A DNA stretch of 64,000 nt from CBDCTM01 sp965222005 (GCA_965222005.1 OZ244935.1:3844001-3908000), one strand, 5' to 3'; positions 55,898 to 64,000 are shown, numbered from the stretch's first letter. The notes: generated by a model from the letters alone, not told the origin. Made by a program: numbers and translations.

Positions 55898-56470
55898 TCA
55901 TGCATTTTCATCTGGTGTGTCACTTTGCAGTAATTTGCGAAGTTTTTTGAGACAGTCAAATTTGCGCTTGCGAACCGTTCCTGTATTATTCAGATTCATT
56001 TCCCTGGCTACTGCATCGAAGGCATATTCCTGGATGTAGATAAGGCTTAGCAACTTCCTGCAAGGTTCATCTATTCGGCCGAGGAGACGCCTCACCAACC
56101 TGGCTCGCTCCTTATTTTCGTACCACTGCTCAATATCAGCATTGACAGCCTCATCAAATCCTTCATCTTTCACAGAAAGCGGCTTTAGCTTTTTCATTTC
56201 TTTTCGGAATACGTTCTTGCCAATCGAAAACAGATACGTTCGTAGCGTGCTTTGTAATGGAGGCTTCAGCTTTTGGTTTTTAATGTTGAAATAAAAGATA
56301 CTGAAACTCAATGGATAAACTTCCAAAGCATTTTGCCTGCCAACATTGTATTGCTTTTGCAAAAAACTGGCAAAGGCTTCCCGATGCACTTCATATACCT
56401 GGCGAACGACTTTTTGTTCTCCCTGACGAATTTTTAGCAAGAGCTGCTCGTCTTCCTGATACTTACTCAT
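55898..56470 (-). CDS. ECF-type sigma-70 factor
   Basis: 190 aa. Region 2 features (ALEVYPLSFSIFYFNI then LRTYLFSIGKNVFRKEMKK) and a region 4 helix-turn-helix (CRKLLSLIYIQEYAFDAVA, NNTGTVRKRKFDCLKKLRK). It recruits RNA polymerase to a specific promoter set, probably controlled by the downstream membrane protein. No target promoter motif was identified in the window. Confidence 0.9.
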   Translation of the reverse strand: MSKYQEDEQLLLKIRQGEQKVVRQVYEVHREAFASFLQKQYNVGRQNALEVYPLSFSIFYFNIKNQKLKPPLQSTLRTYLFSIGKNVFRKEMKKLKPLSVKDEGFDEAVNADIEQWYENKERARLVRRLLGRIDEPCRKLLSLIYIQEYAFDAVAREMNLNNTGTVRKRKFDCLKKLRKLLQSDTPDENA

Positions 56471-56777
56471 TAATAGGTGTGTAGTTCGTTTGCGTTACCA
56501 ATTGACCCAAAAAAAATTTTAGCCCAATATAGGTTTTTTTAAAGATACCAGAGCGGTTTGTGGGTATAGTGAGTAAAAGAGGCTGAAAAAATAATCGGGA
56601 TTGGTAACGGATGGGTTTGAGTAAGGATGAAAAGAGTAGATAACCCTAAAAAACCAAATTTTTTCTGGGGCCTTTTCAGAGGTTTCCGCGAAGCGAGGCA
56701 AAGTGCCAAGGCCAGAGGATGTATAAATTGATTAAACAAACCAAGTGAAAATTCACTACAATATAGCCCCATCTCAA

Positions 56778-57245
56778 ATGAGAAACCTAGAAATATATCC
56801 TCCAAACCATTTACTCTATCTTCCTAGTTTGAAAAAACTCACTATAAATTTGGTGACAGGGGAACTCTCAGATGTGAAAACCTATACAACTCCATTTGTA
56901 CGGCAATTAACCGCATTGCTTGAGGTAAGCTATGCAGATGAATCTTTTGATACTTCCGTAATGTGCCGAAAACTTTGTTTATGTAGAATGCAGGTGCACC
57001 GAAAAGTCAAAAAGAATATTGGGCTTATACCTGCCAAGTGCATACTCTATTTCCGTTTAGCAAAAGCCATGCTTTTACTTTCTAATTCTGTGCATACTAT
57101 CGGTGAAATTGCATGTCAAACCGGCTTTGGTTCCCCTAATAACTTTTCTCGGGCTTTTCGTCGTGTATTTGGTATGACTCCTAGCCAATCAAGGCAACAG
57201 GTTATAAATAGGCTAAAAAAGGTTAATTCAGGGCTAGATAGATAA
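56778..57245 (+). CDS. AraC-type helix-turn-helix regulator
   Basis: 155 aa from ATG 56778; a GTG at 56745 would add 11 residues. The C-terminal 90 residues form an AraC DNA-binding domain (MCRKLCLCRMQVHRKVKKNI, then IGEIACQTGFGSPNNFSRAF and RRVFGMTPSQSRQQ). The N-terminal part is short and has no recognised ligand-binding domain. It is the first gene of the accessory region and probably controls the genes just downstream; a small hairpin follows it. Confidence 0.82.
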   Translation: MRNLEIYPPNHLLYLPSLKKLTINLVTGELSDVKTYTTPFVRQLTALLEVSYADESFDTSVMCRKLCLCRMQVHRKVKKNIGLIPAKCILYFRLAKAMLLLSNSVHTIGEIACQTGFGSPNNFSRAFRRVFGMTPSQSRQQVINRLKKVNSGLDR

Positions 57246-57277
57246 TTCAGTTTAGCTTTAATTTGACAATGATATTT

Positions 57278-57310
57278 AGACTATTCGAGTCTCTCAATTT
57301 TTATTTTTTA
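57278..57310 (+). terminator. Possible weak terminator
   Basis: Five-bp stem AGACT-ATTCG-AGTCT at 57278-57292 followed by a T-rich tract. Weak, and only 22 bases before the next gene's start. Confidence 0.3.
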
Positions 57311-57332
57311 CAACCTTTAAAAATCAAAAATC

Positions 57333-58274
57333 ATGAAATTAAAAACTGAATGGAAATGCACTTCACAAAATCCAGATGAAGAATATCTGCAAACACTTAT
57401 TGAATCAGAAAAAAAAGATCTGGAGTTATCCTTTGCTTCTGAGAAAGAGGATTCAAAACGTAAAGAAGCCAGCCTTTCACCATTACTAAAGGCCAGCGGA
57501 ATAAGAAAGCAGGATATCAATAAGCTACTCAAAGACGATGCCGCTAAAGCAAAAAAATTTATTGAAACAGCGACCAAACAAATTGCGAAACAACCGTATA
57601 ATTTTGATAGATTGTATGAACAGGAGGCTCAACTAAAATTGAATAATGTAGATCAACTAGCAGCAGTCCACCCTATCCGAAGATGGCGCGGTTGTGTGTG
57701 GCATCCTCGCTATGGAGGTGCTTGGTACTCCTATAATGGAGAAAGAGAAGAACGCCCCAACGTTTCTTTCAACTTGGGTGCAAGCCGATTTGATCCCAGA
57801 GCACAGGCATTTGGGGAAGGATGGTTTGATGGTGACTATAGCTTAATCCACGGTTATCTGGCTTTTCAATTTAGGCCACCATCCTGGGGTCACCTTCATA
57901 TTTATACCAATTCTTGGTTGCATGGTTACTATTGTCTGTATTCAGATGACAAATGGTACAACAGTGCTTATGCGCGAGCAGATGTTCATACATGGGTAGA
58001 TGTTCATCAAAACTATTGGAGACCCCGACAATACAATAGGCGTTTTTCTCTTAGGGGAGGGGAAATTCATCCACGCAGATGCGGTAGAATAGATAGACAA
58101 TATGGCCATACCTATACTACATTTGTAGGAGCAGGGGACGTTGTAACGGTCAGAGTTGGGGTGAGGCTATACTGCTATGCAAGAGCTTCTGGTTCGAGTT
58201 CCATTTTAAACTTTCAAGCTGGAGCAGGTAATTATGTATATGTTCCCAATATTTGCTGGTTCTTGCATCGTTAA
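57333..58274 (+). CDS. Unknown aromatic-rich protein of accessory region
   Basis: 313 aa with no signal peptide. Residues 1-100 are charged and helical (ESEKKDLELSFASEKEDSKR). The rest is rich in Trp, Tyr, His and Arg and looks like a beta-sandwich with repeating aromatic strands (YLAFQFRPPSWGHLHIYTNS, WVDVHQNYWRPRQYNRRFS, VVTVRVGVRLYCYARASG). Only three Cys. I recognise no family. The AraC regulator is directly upstream and the hairpin-rich repeats directly downstream. It may be an effector or structural protein of the accessory system, without any direct evidence. Confidence 0.65.
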   Translation: MKLKTEWKCTSQNPDEEYLQTLIESEKKDLELSFASEKEDSKRKEASLSPLLKASGIRKQDINKLLKDDAAKAKKFIETATKQIAKQPYNFDRLYEQEAQLKLNNVDQLAAVHPIRRWRGCVWHPRYGGAWYSYNGEREERPNVSFNLGASRFDPRAQAFGEGWFDGDYSLIHGYLAFQFRPPSWGHLHIYTNSWLHGYYCLYSDDKWYNSAYARADVHTWVDVHQNYWRPRQYNRRFSLRGGEIHPRRCGRIDRQYGHTYTTFVGAGDVVTVRVGVRLYCYARASGSSSILNFQAGAGNYVYVPNICWFLHR

Positions 58275-58303
58275 AAAGTACAGTTGTTTTCTTCGCTTAG
58301 AAC

Positions 58304-58509
58304 ATGAACTGATTTAGAGCGTGTTTGGAAATTGCTTTTGGAAGCAGTAGTAGTAAAATTTAATTTTGGGCGAAGCCTTTTTTTGAGGCATAGCCAACGC
58401 TATGGCGATGAAAAATAATGAAGTACAGAATTAAATTTTGCACTAATGCGCCGAAGGGTAAATTCCAAACACGTTCTTAAACTTTTCTAATGGTTTAAAT
58501 CAGTTCATG
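58304..58509. repeat. MITE-like hairpin element, copy 1
   Basis: 206 bp. Outer 14-base inverted repeats (CATGAACTGATTTA at 58304 and its complement at 58496-58509) enclose further nested arms: a CGTGTTTGGAA-type pair, an A+T-rich AAAATTTAATT pair and a central CATAGC-CAAC-GCTATG stem at 58389-58404. No coding frame. This is the architecture of a miniature inverted-repeat element or the fused ends of a lost insertion element. Confidence 0.75.
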
Positions 58510-58678
58510 CTCTTATTTTGAAACCTAAAAAACTCAGATGACCTCGTATTGTTTCAACTTCATTCGTCTTAGAAATTTGACATATCAGTTCTCGGCCGGC
58601 ACCGGTATCTTTGAGCTAGTTCTCCCTTAAGTATTGGTTTGCGATATTTCGTAGCCCACTCTAGGTGATATTTTATAT

Positions 58679-58847
58679 CATGAACTGATTTAAACTATTG
58701 TATTGTTGTTGAGGCTTGGCCATTGTAGGTTCTGGCGATTTCTCTTTTTGAGTGCGTACCTGTATGGTACGGACGATAAAAGGAAAGAAGTCAGGTTCTA
58801 TAAGGGCTGGAGCCGCAAACCATTAGAAAAGTTTAAATCAGTTCCAT
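58679..58847. repeat. MITE-like hairpin element, copy 2
   Basis: 169 bp with the same outer inverted repeat as copy 1. The right arm, 58833-58847, has one extra C. Its interior differs from copy 1, but both share a roughly 20-base segment (AAACCATTAGAAAAGTTTAA) in opposite orientation. Confidence 0.65.
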
Positions 58848-59145
58848 GCAGGGAATGAATGCGATGTCTTTCTGTAATGTCGTATTGGGTAAATTTAGAA
58901 AATCCACTAAGAAGTGAAAAAGAAAACACCATTATGAAATTCGTTAAAACTCTGCTTAAGATTTTTTTTGACGCCTTGAAGTTTATTCTTTATCGATGGA
59001 TAATAGAACTAATTAATCTAATAAGGGATAGTAACATTTCCAAAAAAAGAGGGGAGTATTATAAGGATCTCAGAAAGAGGAGAAAGCGACCGTGTGCCCC
59101 AAAATGTGCAGTTATTGGGCCGGATGTATATAAAAGGGCAGACCC

Positions 59146-59150
59146 ATTAA
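59146..59150. repeat. Target-site duplication, left (ATTAA)
   Basis: Identical to 60478-60482. The pair brackets the IS4-family element. Confidence 0.88.
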
Positions 59151-60477
59151 CAATGGTTCATTAACTTTTTTGCAAAGATTTAGGAAAATAAAAAAGGAAG
59201 TACGAATTTGGTAGAATGCAACTTCAGACCAATCATACTTCCAGCGAGAGTAAGACTCTCACCGAAAAAATAGTAAATAAATTGCAATGCATCACAAAGC
59301 CGAGTAAGAAATTTTTCATTTCGACGATTATTTTGTTTTTATCGCTACGAGGTCGATATAATTTCAAAGGGATGAGCAGGTATAGTTCAAATTGTGAGAT
59401 GACATTTCATAATCAATTTGAGAAAGAGTTTGATTTTCTGTCATTCAATATTGAATTGTGCAATGATCAATTTAGGGGTCGAACAATTTTAGCCTTTGAT
59501 CCGTCCTATATTCCTAAAAGTGGGAAGCACACCCCCAATGTTGACTACTATTACAGTGGTTGTTTGGGTAGACCAGCCAAAGGGCTTGAAATAGGTGGAT
59601 TAGCAGCAGTTAGCATAGATGACAATACTGCATTGCATTTGCAAGCAACCCAAACAATCAGTAGAGAAAAGCTCAATGAAAAAGAGATGACGCTGGTAGA
59701 TTTTTATGCCCAAACCATAATTGATCTGGCCCCTCAGGTAAGTCATATCTCCAGTCATTTAGCTGTAGATGGTTACTTTGCTAAGCTCCGTTTTATAGAC
59801 CCAATCAAGGCACAAACTGAATTAGACATCATTTGTAAATTGAGAAAAGACGCTAATCTGAAGTATTTGTACAAGGGGCCAAAAAGAAAAAGGGCGGGTA
59901 GGCCAAAAAAGTATGATGGCAAAATAAATGTCCAAAAAATTGACAAACGCCGATTTGATTTAGTTCATCAAGATGATGATGTAAAAATATATCAAATCGA
60001 ATGCTGGTCAGTAAGATTAAAAAGAAAAATCAACCTGGCTTATGTGGAATTCCTAAAAGAAGGAAAACCTACTGACCGTTACGCCATGTATTTTTCAACG
60101 GACTTAGAATTAGACGCCTTTTCCATCTATTGCTTTTACAAAGCTCGTTTTCAGATTGAGTTTTTGTTCAGAGATGCAAAACAATATACCGGATTAACCA
60201 ACTGCCAATCCAGAAATGAGAATAAGCTACACTATCACTTTAATATGTCACTTAGCAGTGTAAATGTAGCTAAAGCCGCCCATTATCTGTCAGTCAAAAA
60301 AGAAAACAGAACTAGCTTTTCTCTGGCTGATATTAAAACCTCGTATTTCAATGAACTCATGCTCAATTTCTTTTTATCAAACTTAGACATTGAGCCTGAG
60401 TTGATAAAAAATAAACCAGCTTTTAAAAAGCTATTAGGTTTCGGCAAAATTGCCGCTTAATTCTTTATGAACCATTG
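59151..60477 (+). mobile_element. IS4-family insertion sequence
   Basis: 1327 bp, intact. Perfect 11-base terminal inverted repeats (CAATGGTTCAT left, ATGAACCATTG right) and a 5-bp ATTAA target duplication. It holds one full transposase gene. It splits an accessory gene in the same orientation. Confidence 0.92.
59216..60460 (+). CDS. IS4-family DDE transposase
   Basis: 414 aa. The catalytic triad region is visible: first Asp in RTILAFDPSYIPKSG, second Asp in LAVDGYFAK, and the Y-R-E-K signature YKARFQIEFLFRDAKQY (Y-2-R-3-E-6-K) with the third acidic residue. It starts 65 bases inside the left end of the element and stops 17 bases before the right end. No stop or frameshift, so it is probably active. 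Confidence 0.93.
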   Translation: MQLQTNHTSSESKTLTEKIVNKLQCITKPSKKFFISTIILFLSLRGRYNFKGMSRYSSNCEMTFHNQFEKEFDFLSFNIELCNDQFRGRTILAFDPSYIPKSGKHTPNVDYYYSGCLGRPAKGLEIGGLAAVSIDDNTALHLQATQTISREKLNEKEMTLVDFYAQTIIDLAPQVSHISSHLAVDGYFAKLRFIDPIKAQTELDIICKLRKDANLKYLYKGPKRKRAGRPKKYDGKINVQKIDKRRFDLVHQDDDVKIYQIECWSVRLKRKINLAYVEFLKEGKPTDRYAMYFSTDLELDAFSIYCFYKARFQIEFLFRDAKQYTGLTNCQSRNENKLHYHFNMSLSSVNVAKAAHYLSVKKENRTSFSLADIKTSYFNELMLNFFLSNLDIEPELIKNKPAFKKLLGFGKIAA

Positions 60478-60482
60478 ATTAA
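60478..60482. repeat. Target-site duplication, right (ATTAA)
   Basis: Right copy of the ATTAA duplication made by the IS4-family insertion. Confidence 0.88.
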
Positions 60483-60499
60483 TATATTCACAAAAATAT

Positions 60500-61318
60500 T
60501 TGCGGGAACAAGGATTGGCTGTAACGTGGAATAATCCCGATATCCAACTTTACAGAAACGGAGTGCCAGTTTCATCAAATCAATTAGAAATTGACACAGA
60601 TTATCAAATTGTAGCAACAATTTATAATAATTCAACTGAAGCTCCTGCTGTTGGAATGCCTGTAGAATTTTCCTATTTAGATTTTGGAATTGGTACTACA
60701 AAAATTGGCATAGGAGCAACCACTGTTAATCTTCCAGTCAAAGGTTCTCCCAATCATCCTGTCAAGGCTGCTATAGATTGGCGAACACCACATGAAGCTG
60801 GTCATTATTGTTTACAGGTTAACCTTGATTGGGATGACGATGCTAATCCAAAAAACAACTTAGGGCAAGAAAATACAAACGTAGGAACATTTTCTTCTCC
60901 CGCAGTTTTTGAGTTCTCTGTAAGAAACGATGATACAATAATCAAAAGGATACAATTAATTGCCGACTGTTACACTATTCCAGAGAAGAGAGATTGTAAG
61001 GAAAGGAAAAGGAAAGAATCAACAAAAGAAAAGTATCGCAAATTAAAGAGTCTAAAAAATGTTATTCCTTCATCAGAAGAGGATGCTGATTGGATGTATG
61101 CATTGAATAAGCATAATCCTGAAAACTTTTTAATACCGTCAGACTGGGATGTAAATATTGAACCAAGTCATTTATCCTTAAATGCTAATCATGAACAGAT
61201 GGTTAAAGTGACAATTACTCCGCCAGAAGGGTTTAAAGGAGAAAAATCGTTTAATATAAATGGGTTTTATGGAAAAGAATTGATAGGAGGTGTAACATTA
61301 ATAGCGAAATCAAAATAA
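60500..61318 (+). CDS. Downstream fragment of the split accessory gene
   Basis: 272 aa if read from TTG 60500, continuing in the frame of the interrupted gene. It contains the CARDB-like domain and the second beta domain. It has lost its N-terminal region and natural start, so expression is uncertain; transcription out of the insertion element could still read it. Confidence 0.6.
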   Translation: MREQGLAVTWNNPDIQLYRNGVPVSSNQLEIDTDYQIVATIYNNSTEAPAVGMPVEFSYLDFGIGTTKIGIGATTVNLPVKGSPNHPVKAAIDWRTPHEAGHYCLQVNLDWDDDANPKNNLGQENTNVGTFSSPAVFEFSVRNDDTIIKRIQLIADCYTIPEKRDCKERKRKESTKEKYRKLKSLKNVIPSSEEDADWMYALNKHNPENFLIPSDWDVNIEPSHLSLNANHEQMVKVTITPPEGFKGEKSFNINGFYGKELIGGVTLIAKSK

Positions 61319-61324
61319 ATAATC

Positions 61325-62410
61325 ATGGCTAAAAATTGTGGCAAACACTTCAAATGTGTTAGAAAAGAAGACTATCAACCTTTAAATGCTATATCATTAG
61401 GAATATTAGCGGCTGCTCTTTTAGGCGCTGGAATATTCGCGCCTGGCTTTGGTTATATAGGTGGTGCATTTTTAATTGCTGCCATCTGGGATATGTGTCG
61501 ATTTTTGAGAGGTGGAAAATTAGTTTGTTTAGAGGATGATGTATGTGTTATTGGAAAAGTTATGGAATTAATTCCTGTTTGGTCTGATAAAGATTATTTT
61601 GAGAGAATGGATGATGATTTTACATTTAACATATTGCTTTCTCCTCATACTGGTGACCCTCATACTGAAGACCACAAAGATGAAACCACTCAAACAACAA
61701 AATACAATGATATACTAACTGGCGACCCAGTTCAAGGAAAATTCTTAATGGAGAGACACGACTTGATGCCAAACAATCTACCGTCATCCGTAACTTATCA
61801 ACAAGAAAAACACTATGGCAACTTGCTTCATTGTGAGATTAAAGGATGTGGAGTTCACAATACATGTATAGCCCTAAAAATAATGGGAGTTGTGGGAGCT
61901 GGCGTAGGGGCATTCTGTGCGGTTGTTTCTGCTGGCGGTCCTTTGGGGTGGTTATTTTGTTTAGCTGCTCTATTGATTTGGGCTTTAATTACATTTATTA
62001 CGTATGAAATAGCAACCAAAGCATCTCATCACGGTGACCAAAAAGATGTTTTATATGACCCCGCTTCAGGTGAAATGAGTTTAGGGGATGTAGTTTTAAT
62101 AAAAGGAGATTGGGTAGTAGATACTGGTCATGAAGGTTGGAATGAAATCCAACCTGTAAGGTTTGTGCAAAAAATAACCACTATGGTTGATTCAAAATTT
62201 CATGGGTTAAATAGAGATGATTCAGGCAATTTGGTGAAAGCAGATATTAGTTTAATAGAGAAATTTAGGGCTGAAGTGCTATCAATTTGGTGTGAATTGG
62301 CTAAGGAAGCCGATAAAAATTCTGTGAGAGATGGACAAAAGGAGCCTGAGAATGATTGGCGGATTCACCCTTGTATTGATGGCTGCAAAAAAGAAGTTGT
62401 CATTAAATAG
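61325..62410 (+). CDS. Membrane protein of accessory region
   Basis: 361 aa. One hydrophobic segment near residues 24-60 (ISLGILAAALLGAGIFAPGF) and a second pair near 185-230 (GVVGAGVGAFCAVVSAGGPL, FCLAALLIWALITFITYEI). The C-terminal part has a distinctive motif VLIKGDWVVDTGHEGWNEIQ, seen in uncharacterised bacterial proteins. Starts 7 bases after the split gene, so the two were probably one operon. Nine or more Cys, several near the membrane segments. Function unknown. Confidence 0.75.
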   Translation: MAKNCGKHFKCVRKEDYQPLNAISLGILAAALLGAGIFAPGFGYIGGAFLIAAIWDMCRFLRGGKLVCLEDDVCVIGKVMELIPVWSDKDYFERMDDDFTFNILLSPHTGDPHTEDHKDETTQTTKYNDILTGDPVQGKFLMERHDLMPNNLPSSVTYQQEKHYGNLLHCEIKGCGVHNTCIALKIMGVVGAGVGAFCAVVSAGGPLGWLFCLAALLIWALITFITYEIATKASHHGDQKDVLYDPASGEMSLGDVVLIKGDWVVDTGHEGWNEIQPVRFVQKITTMVDSKFHGLNRDDSGNLVKADISLIEKFRAEVLSIWCELAKEADKNSVRDGQKEPENDWRIHPCIDGCKKEVVIK

Positions 62411-62438
62411 ATTTTTTCCACACAAAAAAAATAATAAA

Positions 62439-62633
62439 ATGAACAAATTATTCACAAATTTTTCGATTCAAGAAATTTTAATTGAAGTAATTCCTTCTTT
62501 TGGAATCTCTCTTTTGCTTGCTGAACTATATTTTAAGTTTGGTAGCTTTGCATTGGAATGCATAGCATTTTTGGGAACATGGTATTTTATTGGCAATTTA
62601 ATTAGCAAAATAAAGCTGAATAAAAACCAGTGA
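62439..62633 (+). CDS. Small two-helix membrane protein
   Basis: 64 aa from ATG 62439 (an earlier ATG at 62331 overlaps the previous gene). Two hydrophobic helices (IQEILIEVIPSFGISLLLAE and ALECIAFLGTWYFIGNLISK) with a basic end. No family recognised. It lies 29 bases after the previous gene. Confidence 0.55.
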   Translation: MNKLFTNFSIQEILIEVIPSFGISLLLAELYFKFGSFALECIAFLGTWYFIGNLISKIKLNKNQ

Positions 62634-62835
62634 AATAAACACGGTGCAGAATAAAATGCAAAACGGCAATAATATGCGACATTATTACGCTTGCATCGGC
62701 TATACCCCACAAATAATTTACTTACTTATCCTGAGATGCATAGTAATCGTGTATACTTGCGTGATGCAGTATAAATTAATTCACTACGCATACGCGAGCC
62801 GCTATACACAAGAAAATCCCTACAAGTAATAGAAA

Positions 62836-63633
62836 ATGAAATACACCCCAATAAATTGCTGGATTGTAACTACAAAAATAATTGATAGCGAAATTGATTT
62901 AAATAGGAGCCCTGATTTTCAAATATTGAAAAAAAGTATATTGAAGAGAGGGTTTAGAGGGTATTTGACAAATACGAGGGAATTTGTTGAATCTCAAGAC
63001 TGGTATAACCTATTCTTATTGGGAATTGACGTATGGACCTATATTGATGGAAGTGGTATATACCAAATAGTAAATATTGATTTATCTGAAAATGAAATAT
63101 ATTTCGAGAGGTTGAATATTCCCGTTGGATATAGACCCTGGATATTCTATAGTTGGCAAAGTGATTATCCCAAAGCAAGGAGTGAGATAGAAAATGTACT
63201 AATTGACGTGATAGAAGATATTAACAAAACAAGAAACCCAAGGCAACCACTCGAATTAAAAAATTCTATGAATATAAGAGGCGGATCAAATAACATCGTT
63301 GACAAATTAAAAGAAGAAATTGATAGATCATTAATTGTAATTGCTGATTTAACCAATGTGGCAATTGTTAAAGATGTTAATGGAAAAGAGAAGAAAAAAT
63401 GGCACCCAAATTCAAATGTAGTATTTGAAATGAGCTATGCTTTTGTAAAAAAAACCAACAATCAAGTAATAATTATTAAAAAGAACAGAGCTTCAGAAGA
63501 AAACGTATCACCATTTGATTTTTATCAAAATCTAACAATGTATTACGATGATAGTCAGGATTTAAAAGATAAGCTAGTACAATCACTTTCATTATCTCTT
63601 GAAAAAATAGGGTATATAGTCAAATTGAATTAA
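62836..63633 (+). CDS. TIR-like nucleotide-binding protein
   Basis: 265 aa. The N-terminal half (residues 1-95) is an unrecognised domain. From residue 101 comes a TIR-like fold: PWIFYSWQSDYPKARSEIEN, a middle IRGGSNNIVDKLKEEIDRSL, VIADLTNVAIVKD and PNSNVVFEMSYAFV with a conserved Glu198 at the position of the catalytic acid of NAD-degrading TIR proteins. This predicted nucleotide-binding TIR-like family is common in defence genes. Strand and order fit the accessory operon, but 200 bases separate it from the preceding gene. A defence role is inferred. Confidence 0.75.
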   Translation: MKYTPINCWIVTTKIIDSEIDLNRSPDFQILKKSILKRGFRGYLTNTREFVESQDWYNLFLLGIDVWTYIDGSGIYQIVNIDLSENEIYFERLNIPVGYRPWIFYSWQSDYPKARSEIENVLIDVIEDINKTRNPRQPLELKNSMNIRGGSNNIVDKLKEEIDRSLIVIADLTNVAIVKDVNGKEKKKWHPNSNVVFEMSYAFVKKTNNQVIIIKKNRASEENVSPFDFYQNLTMYYDDSQDLKDKLVQSLSLSLEKIGYIVKLN

Positions 63634-63841
63634 CCCTGTGCATGCAAAATGTAAAGCGTCAAGTGTAGCTATACGCCCATACTCCACATACATTGACCGA
63701 TTAGCGGCAATTATAGCCCGGGTGCCTGATGAGCGATAGCGAATCCCAATCACCTGAGATTTATCACTGTTGAACCAAAGCATCCTATGAAATGCAATAA
63801 CTGAAACGGCAATAATCCCAATCCCCCTCCACTCTCTCTTC
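63634..63841. other. Downstream of TIR-like gene, no gene seen
   Basis: A minus-strand open frame at 63592-63864 exists here but overlaps the TIR-like gene end and has no recognisable features. I see no supported gene. Confidence 0.45.
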
Positions 63842-63882
63842 ATCCCGAACATGGCCTTCTCCATTTTCGGGATTTTTTTTTA
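63842..63882 (+). terminator. Rho-independent terminator
   Basis: Eight-bp stem (ATCCCGAA at 63842-63849, TTCGGGAT at 63866-63873, 16-base loop) followed by a T run of about nine. It can end the accessory operon. Confidence 0.7.
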
Positions 63883-64000
63883 ACTTCAGGGAGCAAATCA
63901 CATCGGCATATCGGTAACGTAAAGGCAGCCGTAGGGATAAAAAAGAAGAAGCATATATAATTTTTGTCCAAAACTACTTCCCGATGAAAAACAATCCATC

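Larger units (their letters stand above)
58934..61318 (+). pseudogene. Accessory gene split by IS4-family insertion
   Basis: Removing 59151-60477 and one 5-bp ATTAA copy restores one in-frame 350-codon gene. The join reads VYKRADPLIYSQKYLREQGL across the site. The N-terminal part (to 59150) has a membrane-like helix and a basic Cys-containing stretch (RPCAPKCAVIGPDV). After the join come a CARDB-like beta-sandwich (QIVATIYNNSTEAPAVGMPV and HEAGHYCLQVNLDWDDDANP) and a further Ig-like end (EPSHLSLNANHEQMVKVTIT). The start at 58934 is preferred; 58859 is also open. The protein was probably exported or surface-associated; function unknown. The interruption looks recent, because the duplicates are perfect. 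Confidence 0.85.

Noticed and set aside
62644..62829. 61-codon plus frame between accessory genes
   Set aside because: No ribosome site or family pattern; likely intergenic.
63592..63864. 90-codon minus frame
   Set aside because: Overlaps the end of the TIR-like gene and a terminator; no recognisable family.
1..64000. CRISPR array, rRNA or tRNA genes
   Set aside because: No regularly spaced repeats and no tRNA cloverleaf or rRNA sequence recognised anywhere.

Overview
This window looks like chromosomal DNA from a Bacteroidota bacterium, most likely of the Saprospiria type (Lewinella/Haliscomenobacter-like). That placement is an inference. Four large secreted proteins end in type IX secretion (T9SS) sorting domains. 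There is a TonB-dependent receptor with a DUF5689 partner, several OmpA-type proteins, and TAnnTTTG-like -7 boxes upstream of many starts. No rRNA, tRNA or CRISPR array was seen.

Layout. 1-6,077: the 3' part of an OmpA-family gene, a five-domain Kazal inhibitor and a T9SS subtilase. 6,078-10,357: a gene-poor stretch, a cysteine-rich protein with a broken metallopeptidase motif, and a dynamin-like GTPase with a WbqC-like gene. 10,936-19,702: T9SS proteins (one a lysyl oxidase homologue), two sugar-transfer enzymes, tRNA hydroxylase MiaE and a lipoprotein. 19,948-31,798: a large T9SS adhesin, a PIF1-like helicase, an exported nuclease, a TonB receptor and its DUF5689 partner, the last two separated by an IS110-family element. 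31,971-39,385: housekeeping genes (Lrp regulator, TraB, SRAP, TPR, YihY, thioesterase, arginine deiminase). 39,633-46,086: an unusual operon joining coiled-coil and membrane proteins, a membrane-anchored substrate-binding/OmpA fusion, an ABC permease and ATPase, and a PRMT-like methyltransferase. 46,132-56,470: lipoproteins, hydrolase, dioxygenase, a pyrophosphatase remnant, an OmpA fusion protein, aspartokinase, a MoxR/ChlI-like ATPase and an ECF sigma pair. 56,778-64,000: an A+T-richer accessory region with an AraC-type regulator, unknown proteins, hairpin repeats, an IS4-family insertion that cuts a gene in two, and a TIR-like protein.

How genes work together. The subtilase and Kazal protein may be a protease/inhibitor pair. 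The nuclease, TonB receptor and DUF5689 lipoprotein look like a system for using extracellular nucleic acid or phosphate. The 39.6-46.1 kb operon is the best candidate for an undescribed system: an ABC transporter whose binding protein is predicted to be anchored in the inner membrane and to bind peptidoglycan, encoded with membrane coiled-coil partners. The 57-63.6 kb region is the second candidate, with unknown genes next to a TIR-like effector. It was recently hit by an intact IS4-family element flanked by a 5-bp target duplication. Removing the element and one duplicate restores a single 350-codon reading frame.
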